Assembly (NCBI RefSeq): GCF_963677575.1
Contig: NZ_OY782038.1
Location: 2,046,001 to 2,110,000, forward strand
DNA: 64,000 nucleotides
Source of the DNA: an uncultured Draconibacterium sp.
Lineage (GTDB): Bacteria; Bacteroidota; Bacteroidia; Bacteroidales; Prolixibacteraceae
Direction of reading: 5' to 3'
In this document: positions 34,830 to 42,789 of the stretch, piece after piece
Layout: each line of letters opens with the position of its first letter
Numbering within the stretch: position 1 is the stretch's first letter
Translations under genes and position numbers: made by a program
The notes under the pieces: model-generated
The model's input: the letters and a program-made list of their open reading frames with translations, nothing else
Told to the model about the DNA's origin: nothing
The model's database searches: none

Positions 34830-36668
34830 ATGAAAATAGTAAAGATCAATGCAATAATTCTTGTTGCCATTTTCTCGTTATTGACAGTTTCGTGTCAGAA
34901 AGAGTACATTGAAAATGAACCGGAAGCTTTTTACGACCCGGGAAAACGACTAAAACTAAACAACTACTTGTTAGTATTGGACGATAGCGAATTAACGCAT
35001 AGTGGCGAACCAGGCGCTTTTTATGACGAGGAAAGTCAGGTTTTGATTCTTGACACAATAGTTGTAGAGAGTGAAATTGACACTTCCAATGTGATTCTTA
35101 TTGACAGAGAAGATGACGTACTTTTATTGAGAGTGGACCAGCTAACAAAAGAGGATGGACAATACACGATTGAAACAGAGAGAGGTTTCATTCATGATGT
35201 ATTTGACAATGTTGATCTTATTTTCGATTTCAACCCGCAGTATAGTGACGACAAGATGAAATCAGCAAGCCTAAGCCAGCTCGATAATGAAACACTTTCA
35301 CAGGAATTAACCGATAACAAAAACGCCATTCACCCCAGCGAAATCAGAATGATAGTGGGGAATACAGAACAGGTAATTTTTTCGGTAGACAAAGATATTC
35401 CGCTAACAACAACCAAATCAGCAACAAGCCAATCAGCAACAAACAATGACGGCCGGGTAGGATTTGATCATCAATTCAATACAAATAAAACCATTGTTGA
35501 AGTTGGCCCGGTAAAATTGCAATTGGAAGATTTCGGATTCTCCTGGTACTCCGATTTAAAAGCGAATCTTTCAACGAGCACTAAATATAAGCATCACAAA
35601 GTTTGTTTTGTGAAATGTAAAGAGTGGGACACAGCCTACGAAAAAGATGTGGATTTCACCCTTACTGCAACCAACATGGATATTGAAGCATGGTTTGATA
35701 TTGCCGCAGTAATTAACGGAAAACTTCCTTTGGTGAGCGAAACAGATCCCATCGTCAATCTCCAACTGCAGTTTGAGTTTCCTGTTGGTGCGGTTCCTGT
35801 TATATTGGGGGTTGAGTTTGGTCTTGACCTCGGCGTAGATATTTCGGTTGAAGGAGCAATGAAGGCGTCAACCGGTTACACTGTCAAGTATAATATCCCA
35901 AAAATGCAAGTGGGAGCGCACGGTTGGGTAAGGGTACCTGATGCGTGGCATCATGGACTTAATCCAAAGTATGATTATACGGAAGGTCACATTGTTGAAC
36001 AAAAAATTCACCCGTTGAAATTGGAAGCTATGGCAACCTTGAAGCAAGTGTACACGCTTAAGCCCACAATGGGAATCAGTGCGTATCGTGCTGCCGGTCC
36101 GGAAATTAACCTTGCCATCGGTACCGAGGTCGATTTTAGTGTCGGCGGAGGTGTTAGTATTGATCTGACAAAACCCAAAGCGCCTGAGGCATACGTTGGC
36201 TGGGGCAGCAAGTGGTCCACGAAAGTGGGCGCAGGCGGTGGAGTCTGGATTGATTGTTTTGGGCTCGCCAATAAACATCTTGATATTCCAACGCTTAGTT
36301 TGTTGCCCAGCATCCCTATTTGGCACACTCCTGAATCGATGAAAAAGACGACTGATAACGATTTTGCACAAACGGTTGTTGGAGAGGCAAAGGAAGTAGA
36401 AGTAGAAGTAAAAGATTCATGGACCATACCGGCGCCTGCAATGTTTATCTCATGGGAATCGCGCGATTACATCGGAGAAGGCGAAGTTTCCACAGAAGCA
36501 GGGGGTTATTGGGAATATCCAATTACGGTAAGCGGAATTGATGGCAAAACAAAAAACACCTGGCATCCAACAAAAGCAGGAGATCATAAACCATACTGTA
36601 TGGTTAAAAACGGAAAGTTGAAATTGGTAGCACAAGAAATATTTACGACCACTACCTATGAGAATTAG
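34830..36668 (+). CDS. Large lipoprotein of unknown function (612 aa)
   Basis: A 612-residue lipoprotein (signal to LTVSC, Cys22). It is rich in beta strands, with the middle region showing repeated VxLxL and GVEFGLDLGVDISVEG patterns and a cluster of tryptophans (WSTKVGAGGGVWIDCFG, VRVPDAWHHGL). No catalytic motif is recognised. The start matches the ATG six bases after the small lipoprotein, and the gene is closed by a strong terminator. It may be a surface or periplasmic binding protein; I cannot name a family. Confidence 0.8.
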   Translation: MKIVKINAIILVAIFSLLTVSCQKEYIENEPEAFYDPGKRLKLNNYLLVLDDSELTHSGEPGAFYDEESQVLILDTIVVESEIDTSNVILIDREDDVLLLRVDQLTKEDGQYTIETERGFIHDVFDNVDLIFDFNPQYSDDKMKSASLSQLDNETLSQELTDNKNAIHPSEIRMIVGNTEQVIFSVDKDIPLTTTKSATSQSATNNDGRVGFDHQFNTNKTIVEVGPVKLQLEDFGFSWYSDLKANLSTSTKYKHHKVCFVKCKEWDTAYEKDVDFTLTATNMDIEAWFDIAAVINGKLPLVSETDPIVNLQLQFEFPVGAVPVILGVEFGLDLGVDISVEGAMKASTGYTVKYNIPKMQVGAHGWVRVPDAWHHGLNPKYDYTEGHIVEQKIHPLKLEAMATLKQVYTLKPTMGISAYRAAGPEINLAIGTEVDFSVGGGVSIDLTKPKAPEAYVGWGSKWSTKVGAGGGVWIDCFGLANKHLDIPTLSLLPSIPIWHTPESMKKTTDNDFAQTVVGEAKEVEVEVKDSWTIPAPAMFISWESRDYIGEGEVSTEAGGYWEYPITVSGIDGKTKNTWHPTKAGDHKPYCMVKNGKLKLVAQEIFTTTTYEN

Positions 36669-36731
36669 AGTCCCATTCTCGAAACAATGACATTTAAACA
36701 ATTACTTTTTTAACCAAATTATTGCTCCTAT

Positions 36732-36768
36732 AGACCGTATCATCCAGATAATGATACGGTCTTCTTTT
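36732..36768 (+). terminator. Terminator of the lipoprotein pair
   Basis: AGACCGTATCAT (36732-36743) pairs with ATGATACGGTCT (36751-36762), a perfect 12-bp stem, followed by TCTTTTT. Confidence 0.85.
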
Positions 36769-37040
36769 TGTAGTTTCTCTTTTTCTATATGTACCGGTGT
36801 TTCTGTTAACGAACAATCAGACGTGCCATGAAAAAATATTTCATCCAACTTTTAATTCCGAACAGAACTTTGTAATCGACGGTAGTAATGGCAAACTTAT
36901 AATTTCCATTTTGCGATAAGAATTTACGCTCCGCAAAATAAAAACAACCTAGTAAAAATGTAAAACCTGATTCCGAGTAACATAAACTGTTCATTACTTA
37001 CCGAATTCTTCAGGCAAAGCTGCTTTATATTATTCTGTGC
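36769..37040. other. Intergenic region, no gene seen
   Basis: About 270 AT-rich bases between convergent genes, with no ORF of coding character and no recognised RNA motif. Confidence 0.5.
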
Positions 37041-37607
37041 CTATTCGTAAACAACATAATTGTATACACCTCCAAATCCAATTTTAATCATTACATCATC
37101 AGTCTCCACAATAGAGTGAGATGGTGTGAACGCTACATGAACCGTTACAGATCTTTTGGATTTCAGCGCATTAAAAACATCTGTGGCAATTTTTATATAT
37201 TTGGTTGTAGAAAGCTCTACATCCGAAGCAAATTCTGTAGTTGTAGCAGGTTCTACCTTGCAATCGCCCAGCAAAACAGCATTATTATTGCCAATTGTTA
37301 CTGTAAAATCTTTGAGAACTATAGTTTCTCCCAACGATTCCTGAAGAGCACCAAGTCCTTCAACTTCAACAAAACATTCTCCTATCTGAAGTTCAGCACT
37401 TTTAAGGTCATTCGCTGCTTCGCTGCCAATAACCTCTGCTAAGGTTAACAACGGTAAATTATAGTTACCAGATACATTTTTAGTCCCTACTATCTCCCCT
37501 TCAAACACAAAAGTGTCGGTCATTTGTCTCGGTGTACCTTCTTTATCATCTTTACTACAAGATGTTACGATTAAACCTGCCATTAGTAACAAGACCAAAA
37601 TTTTCAT
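37041..37607 (-). CDS. Hypothetical lipoprotein (188 aa)
   Basis: A 188-residue lipoprotein (signal to IVTSC, Cys17, followed by SKDDKEG). Predominantly beta-strand sequence with no recognised motif. It is monocistronic; the upstream spacer is very AT-rich and carries a weak TAATTTTC -7 box. Function unknown. Confidence 0.75.
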   Translation of the reverse strand: MKILVLLLMAGLIVTSCSKDDKEGTPRQMTDTFVFEGEIVGTKNVSGNYNLPLLTLAEVIGSEAANDLKSAELQIGECFVEVEGLGALQESLGETIVLKDFTVTIGNNNAVLLGDCKVEPATTTEFASDVELSTTKYIKIATDVFNALKSKRSVTVHVAFTPSHSIVETDDVMIKIGFGGVYNYVVYE

Positions 37608-37911
37608 TGTATTCAGTTTTTAATTAACATTTAAGCAATTTCGAAAATTATCTATTCTATGATTATTTAAATCGTTTAATACTCTTTTTTATTGCTTTTA
37701 CTATTCGAAAAATTAGTTGATAACCTCAAAGAAGGTGATTGATCCGGTTATTGCTTTTATTCACAAAAATAAAAAATTTTGCTTTCCACCTCCGCATTCT
37801 CCTGTTATCTTGGTAAGTCTTAATGAAATAAAAGCCCCCCTCTGTCAACTGACAGAAAGTGGCTTAATTATCTTCACTAAAAGCTAATAGCTCGTGGCTC
37901 GCAGCTTTTAT
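37608..37911. other. Intergenic region with repeats and a terminator
   Basis: The right half holds the repeat-type run CCCCCCTCTGTCAACTGACAG (first 20 bases from 37837) and the acyl-CoA dehydrogenase terminator at 37879-37909. The left half is AT-rich and carries the promoter region of the lipoprotein gene. No gene seen. Confidence 0.5.
37879..37909 (-). terminator. Terminator of the etf-acyl-CoA dehydrogenase operon
   Basis: On the minus strand AAAAGCT (37903-37909) pairs with AGCTTTT (37879-37885); the loop contains a smaller GCGAGC/GAGC pairing. T-tract is short. Confidence 0.5.
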
Positions 37912-39624
37912 TTATTGCATCTCAAATTTATAATCGCCCATGTCGCTTAATTCCGACGCACGGATAAACTCGGCATGCGCTTTCACCTGTGCTTTTGCAA
38001 AAGCAATATAGGTTTTTGTCGATTTAAGAAACGAAGCTTCGCGGTTGGTATCCAGCAACAACAGGTAACTCATAATAATGTGGCCTGCCATTTCAACCAA
38101 ACGCCGTGCGTGAAAATCGATAAACTCGTTATCGCCCGCAGCGGTTACTTTCTTCACTGCTTCTTCGTAATCGGCAGTAAGAATAATCAGCGTACGTTTC
38201 AGGTACTCCAGTGTTGGCGAAACTTTTTCAGCCTCGTAAGCACGAATCTGATTCAGGTAACCGCCGGTAGTTACACCGCGGATGGCAGCAACAACCTGTA
38301 GCTGTGTAGTTCCTTCGTAAATCGAAGTAATACGCGCATCGCGGTAGATACGTTCAACCGGATAGTCTTTCATAAAACCAGAACCACCATGAATCTGTAC
38401 CGCATCGTAAGCCAGCTGGTTGCTGTATTCGCTCGACATACCTTTTACAAGTGGAGTAAAAATATCGGCCAAACGCTGGAACTTTTTCATTTCGTTGCGC
38501 TCTTCTTTTTCCAGTTTACGTTCTTCGGCAATGTGCATGTATGTTTTGTACATATCAACAAAACGCGAAGTTTCGTACAACAAAGTACGCGATGCATCCA
38601 ATTTGGCTTTCATCATGGTCAGCATTTCGTAAACCGCAGGGAATTTGATGATAGCTTTTCCGAACTGCATACGCTCTTTGGCGTATTCCATAGCTTCGCG
38701 GTAAGCTGCTTCGCTAACACCTACCGCTTGAGCGGCAATACCCAGACGCGCACCGTTCATCAATGCCATTACGTATTTTATCAATCCCATTTTACGCGAA
38801 CCAACCAATTCGGCAGGAGCATCTTTGAATACCAGCTCGCAGGTTGGCGAGCCAATGATACCCATTTTGTGCTCGATACGACGAACAGTTACTCCCCCAT
38901 CCTGCTTGTCGTAAATAAACATCGACAAACCACGACCATCTTTTGTTCCCGGCTCCGAACGGGCCAAAACAAGTGAAATATCGCCGTCGCCATTGGTAAT
39001 GAATCGTTTTACACCATTCAGCAACCAAACTTGTTTTTCCTCGTTCCAGGTAGCTTTTAACTGCACCGCCTGAAGATCGGAACCTGCATCCGGCTCGGTT
39101 AAGTCCATTGCCATAGTGTCACCGTTGCATACACGTGGCAGGTATTTTGCTTTTTGCTCTTCCGAAGCAAATTCGTTAATAGTTTCGGCACAATCCTGCA
39201 ACCCCCAAATGTTTACAAAACCGGCATCGGCGCGCGAAACAATATCGGCAGCCATAATGTACGGCACAATCGGGAAGTTCAAACCTTCGTATTTGTAAGG
39301 CAACGACATTCCCATCAATCCGGCCTGGTTCAATGCTTTAATGTTCTCCTCGGTTCCGCGGGCATATTTAACGTGTCCGTCGATTACTTCCGGTCCTTCA
39401 GCATCAATACTTTCGGCATTTTCAGAAACAATGTTTCCGCAAATTTCGCCAACAACATCCAGTACACGATCGTAACTGTCGATTGCATCTTCGTAATCCA
39501 GTGGGGCAAAATCAAATTCATCCTTGAAAGCATATTCACGTTCTTTCAATCGAACGATCTCTTTCATTAACGGGTGATTCAGGTGAAATTTTAACTCGCT
39601 GTTATCTGTATAATAATTTGCCAT
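37912..39624 (-). CDS. Acyl-CoA dehydrogenase
   Basis: A 570-residue flavoenzyme dehydrogenating acyl-CoA, passing electrons to the ETF encoded just upstream. Motifs: AMDLTEPDAGSDL and the FAD-binding DVSRADAGFVNIWGLQD in the N-domain, RERMQFGKAI, QIHGGSGFMKDYPVERIYRDARI, and IYEGTTQLQ, where the Glu in YEGT is the catalytic base. It is longer at the C-terminus than short-chain enzymes (about 380 residues) and matches the long-tail class in many Bacteroidota. Third gene of the etfB-etfA-acd operon; chain length of substrate unknown. Confidence 0.95.
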   Translation of the reverse strand: MANYYTDNSELKFHLNHPLMKEIVRLKEREYAFKDEFDFAPLDYEDAIDSYDRVLDVVGEICGNIVSENAESIDAEGPEVIDGHVKYARGTEENIKALNQAGLMGMSLPYKYEGLNFPIVPYIMAADIVSRADAGFVNIWGLQDCAETINEFASEEQKAKYLPRVCNGDTMAMDLTEPDAGSDLQAVQLKATWNEEKQVWLLNGVKRFITNGDGDISLVLARSEPGTKDGRGLSMFIYDKQDGGVTVRRIEHKMGIIGSPTCELVFKDAPAELVGSRKMGLIKYVMALMNGARLGIAAQAVGVSEAAYREAMEYAKERMQFGKAIIKFPAVYEMLTMMKAKLDASRTLLYETSRFVDMYKTYMHIAEERKLEKEERNEMKKFQRLADIFTPLVKGMSSEYSNQLAYDAVQIHGGSGFMKDYPVERIYRDARITSIYEGTTQLQVVAAIRGVTTGGYLNQIRAYEAEKVSPTLEYLKRTLIILTADYEEAVKKVTAAGDNEFIDFHARRLVEMAGHIIMSYLLLLDTNREASFLKSTKTYIAFAKAQVKAHAEFIRASELSDMGDYKFEMQ

Positions 39625-39646
39625 TTTTTACAATTTTAAGTCGTGA

Positions 39647-40666
39647 CTACTTGGTGTTCTTTTTATAATACTTGATCATCTTAGGAATGATCTCTGCCAC
39701 ATCTCCGGTAATTACATAGTCGGCTATGGAATTGATCGGAGCTTCAGGATCGGTATTGATCGCAATGATCTGTGCTGAATCTTCCATTCCGGCACGGTGC
39801 TGAATTTGCCCCGATATACCACAGGCAATGTACAATTTCGGACGGACAGTGATACCTGTTTGCCCGATCTGACGTTCGTGACCTGCCAAACCAGAGTCGA
39901 CCGCAGCACGCGAAGCACCAACTTCGCCACCCAGTACTTCTGCCAAATCGTATAACAGCTGGAAGTTCTCTTTTGAACCGACACCGTATCCACCGGCAAC
40001 AACAATAGGTGCACCTTTAACGTTCACCTTGCTTTTTTCCATGTGGCGCTCGATGATTTCAACAACAAAATCTTCGTCGTTTACATATTTAGCCACATCA
40101 AGTTTTACAACTTTTCCTTTGTATTTCGGATCAAGAATCTCCTTTTTCATTACACCTTCGCGCACGGTTGCCATTTGCGGACGGCAATCGGGATTGATAA
40201 TGGTTGCAATGATGTTTCCTCCAAAAGCCGGACGAATCTGGTAAAGGAGATTTTCGTATTTCTTGTCTTGTTTTTTATCGTAATGATCGCCAATTACAAG
40301 GCTGGTACAGTCGGCAGTTAAACCACTGTGCAATGCTGACGAAACGCGTGGTCCTAAATCACGGCCGATCGATGATGCTCCCATCAAAGCAATCTGTGGT
40401 TTTTGTTCTTTAAACAGGTTCACCACAACCGATGTGTGTGGCAAAGTCTGGTAAGGATACAAGCGCTTATCGTCGGCGATATAAAGCGTATCAACACCGT
40501 ATGGAATTATTTGATCGCCAACTTTATCGAGTTTGCTCCCGATAGCAATGGCTTCAAGTTTACATTTTAATTCGTTCGCCAGCGCGCGTCCTTTGGTTAG
40601 TAATTCCTGACTAACATCAGCTACCTGGCCATCTTCTATTTCGCAATAAACAAATACGTTGCTCAT
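39647..40666 (-). CDS. etfA: Electron transfer flavoprotein alpha subunit
   Basis: The 339-residue FAD-binding subunit of ETF, taking electrons from acyl-CoA dehydrogenase. The C-terminal half shows the ETF-alpha signature GLAGHERQIGQTGITVRPKLYIACGISGQIQH. It starts 33 bases after etfB and ends 22 bases before the dehydrogenase gene, so all three are co-transcribed. I see nothing that would separate a bifurcating from a simple ETF. Confidence 0.95.
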   Translation of the reverse strand: MSNVFVYCEIEDGQVADVSQELLTKGRALANELKCKLEAIAIGSKLDKVGDQIIPYGVDTLYIADDKRLYPYQTLPHTSVVVNLFKEQKPQIALMGASSIGRDLGPRVSSALHSGLTADCTSLVIGDHYDKKQDKKYENLLYQIRPAFGGNIIATIINPDCRPQMATVREGVMKKEILDPKYKGKVVKLDVAKYVNDEDFVVEIIERHMEKSKVNVKGAPIVVAGGYGVGSKENFQLLYDLAEVLGGEVGASRAAVDSGLAGHERQIGQTGITVRPKLYIACGISGQIQHRAGMEDSAQIIAINTDPEAPINSIADYVITGDVAEIIPKMIKYYKKNTK

Positions 40667-40699
40667 TTCTTCAAATTTTTAACTATTCATGTAATGGCC

Positions 40700-41575
40700 T
40701 TAGCCAATTGTGTGACTCTTAATTAATTCAACCATCATTGACTCAATCTCTTCATCAGCAGCCGAAATTACTTTTGAATCTTTTGCCTGAAGTACCACAT
40801 TCTCCACCGTTTTAACTTTGGTTGGCGAGCCGGTAAGACCAAGCTGCGAAGCGTCAGTTTCAATATCGTTAACGGTCCATTCCTGGATCATCAGATCGGG
40901 ATGTTCGTTGTATAAAGCTGTGTAATCTTCGTTCTCTTTCTGAAGTTCTGTTACTGTTCTTGCCTTTTTGAATTTCATAATTCGTTTGGCGTTACGAGCA
41001 CGGCAATCAGGTGCCGATCCGTTTACAGTCATTACCAAAGGCAACGGACACTTTACGGTTTCCACACCATTCTCTAAACGGCGTTTTACGGTAACTGATT
41101 TGTCGGTAGCTTCCACTACCTCTTCAACGTAGGTAATTTGCAACATTCCCAGTTTTTCGGCCACCTGAGGACCAACCTGGGCAGTATCTCCATCAATAGC
41201 CTGACGACCTGCAATGATCATATCGATTTTACCCATTCTTTTCAGCGCCTGTCCAATGGCATACGATGTTGCCAAAGTATCCGATCCGGCAAAAGCGCGG
41301 TCGGTTAGCAAAATACCACCGTCGGCACCACGGTATAAACCTTCGCGAATAATATCGGCAGCCCTACCCGGCCCCATGGTTAAAATATTGATTTTTGATT
41401 TAGGAAATTGGTCTTTTATACGCAGTGCTTGTTCCAGGGCATTCAAATCCTCGGGATTAAAAATGGCAGGAAGCACAGCCCTGTTTATCGTCCCGTCAGC
41501 CTTCATCGCATCCTTCCCCACATTTCTGGTGTCGGGAACCTGCTTCGCCAAAACAATAATGTTATAAGCCTTCAT
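40700..41575 (-). CDS. etfB: Electron transfer flavoprotein beta subunit
   Basis: The 291-residue ETF beta subunit, which binds AMP or a second flavin. Signature KQVPDTRNVGKDAMKADGTINRAVLPAIFNPEDL at the N-terminus and AGRQAIDGDTAQVGPQVAEKLG in the middle are typical. It is the first gene of the operon and has a strong upstream promoter (41667-41698). The presence of a dedicated acyl-CoA dehydrogenase downstream suggests beta-oxidation or branched-chain acyl metabolism. Confidence 0.95.
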   Translation of the reverse strand: MKAYNIIVLAKQVPDTRNVGKDAMKADGTINRAVLPAIFNPEDLNALEQALRIKDQFPKSKINILTMGPGRAADIIREGLYRGADGGILLTDRAFAGSDTLATSYAIGQALKRMGKIDMIIAGRQAIDGDTAQVGPQVAEKLGMLQITYVEEVVEATDKSVTVKRRLENGVETVKCPLPLVMTVNGSAPDCRARNAKRIMKFKKARTVTELQKENEDYTALYNEHPDLMIQEWTVNDIETDASQLGLTGSPTKVKTVENVVLQAKDSKVISAADEEIESMMVELIKSHTIG

Positions 41576-41666
41576 TCAATAAGATTTTTGTTGATTGATA
41601 TATAATTTCTTTATTTTTTCGATCTATTGCCGGAGGATTTTAGCTACTCCTGCAATTTGAAGCTAA

Positions 41667-41698
41667 CAAATATAAAAATCGGCGTAAAACTAACCAAA
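41667..41698 (-). promoter_or_regulatory. etfB-etfA-acd promoter
   Basis: On the minus strand TTTG (41695-41698) precedes TATATTTG (41667-41674) by 20 bases, a full match to the Bacteroidota consensus. Transcription should start near 41660, leaving an 85-base leader before etfB. Confidence 0.75.
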
Positions 41699-42251
41699 GA
41701 GATTAGGACTCCGAAACCTTTAATGTTTGTTAAAATGCAGAGCAGGCAAGGCATTCAGCCATCACTCGGCCTTCCAAACGCAATACTGACAATGCTTTAA
41801 AACAATCGCCTCTAATATTCCAAAATTCTGCACTAGGAAAGTGGCAATTAATTTAAAACCATTTTAATTAAAAAATGGAGGTTTTGGGCTGTTTTCAAGA
41901 GTTTTTGCCGACACTTTTCAATACAAAATGACGTCGTTTTTCTGTCGATGGTAATGTTGTTGAAAGTTGCTGAGAAATCAACTAATAAGATTGTTTACCA
42001 ATTGTTGAGATTCAAAATTTGGATACAAATTGACCTTTTCACGCTTTCGTCCACATCAAATGCAATTTAGGTGCTAAATGTCCCATCTACAGATTGCTGT
42101 GTTTAGATAATTTTATTACCTTCATCCGCGGATTTCAAACCAAATCTAACCAAATTAATTCAGAGAACCGGTTCGTTTATTGCGGGCCGGTTGTTTTATG
42201 CCCTGCAATCTTCTTTTGTTACTCTGATGAGTTTCAAAAATAACGTCCCGA
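41699..42251. other. Intergenic region, no gene seen
   Basis: About 550 bases with no coding frame of note between the etf promoter and an inverted-repeat element. Nothing recognised apart from AT-rich runs. Confidence 0.5.
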
Positions 42252-42367
42252 ATTAATTCATCGCCTTCACGGACGATGCTGAAAAATATCGGGGCCTTGC
42301 CCTTATTGCTGCACAGGACTTAAAGTCCAATATGTGATAGCGTAGTCCGTGAAGGCAACGAATTAAT
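42252..42367. repeat. MITE-like inverted-repeat element
   Basis: A 116-base element with terminal inverted repeats: outer ATTAATTC (42252-42259) with GAATTAAT (42360-42367), and inner GCCTTCACGGAC (42263-42274) with GTCCGTGAAGGC (42345-42356), arms of 23 bases with a three-base mismatch. The interior has a second palindrome GGACTT-A-AAGTCC (about 42317-42329). It carries no ORF. It looks like a small non-autonomous or dispersed palindromic element. Confidence 0.6.
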
Positions 42368-42400
42368 CAGTTTATCGGCAGTAACCAATTATGATATAAA

Positions 42401-42430
42401 AAAAGAGGAACCACTAATGATTCCTCTTTT
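42401..42430 (-). terminator. Terminator of the rpo operon (after DUF3467)
   Basis: AAAAGAGGAA (42401-42410) pairs with TTCCTCTTTT (42421-42430); on the minus strand the T-run continues beyond the stem. It closes the long ribosomal protein-RNA polymerase transcript after the DUF3467 gene. Confidence 0.8.
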
Positions 42431-42451
42431 AATATTATGCTTGTTAAACTA

Positions 42452-42778
42452 TTAAGCTTGAGCTGTAGGTCCACCAAAATTCATCGGTGGCAAATTCGGA
42501 TCCGAACCTGGTTTAACGTTTTTAATCGGGCCATGCTGGGCTTCAAATTTAGCCACATTATCTTGCAAAGCCATTAATAAACGCTTGGCATGTTCCGGTG
42601 TAAGAATAATTCGGGATTTTACATTCGCTTTTGGAATACCTGGCATAATTCGTACAAAATCAACTACAAATTCAGAAGTTGAGTGAGTAATAACGGCAAG
42701 GTTCGAATACGTTCCCTGAGCTACTTCCTCGTTCAATTCGATGTTTATCTGTTGCGATTTGTGCTTTTTATCTTCCAT
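42452..42778 (-). CDS. DUF3467 family protein
   Basis: A 108-residue soluble protein with a single small domain: INIELNEEVAQGTYSNLAVITHSTSEFVVDFVRIMPGIPKANVKSRIILTPEHAKRLLMALQDN. DUF3467 proteins are widespread in Bacteroidota and other phyla; the function is unknown. It starts 11 bases after rpoC on the same transcript, and the proline/glycine C-terminus is low-complexity. The constant link to rpoC hints at a transcription or ribosome-related role. Confidence 0.9.
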   Translation of the reverse strand: MEDKKHKSQQINIELNEEVAQGTYSNLAVITHSTSEFVVDFVRIMPGIPKANVKSRIILTPEHAKRLLMALQDNVAKFEAQHGPIKNVKPGSDPNLPPMNFGGPTAQA

Positions 42779-42789
42779 AGTAATCCTTT

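Noticed and set aside
37912..41575. Electron-bifurcating complex
   Set aside because: The ETF and dehydrogenase alone do not show bifurcation; alignment of flavin-site residues would be needed.
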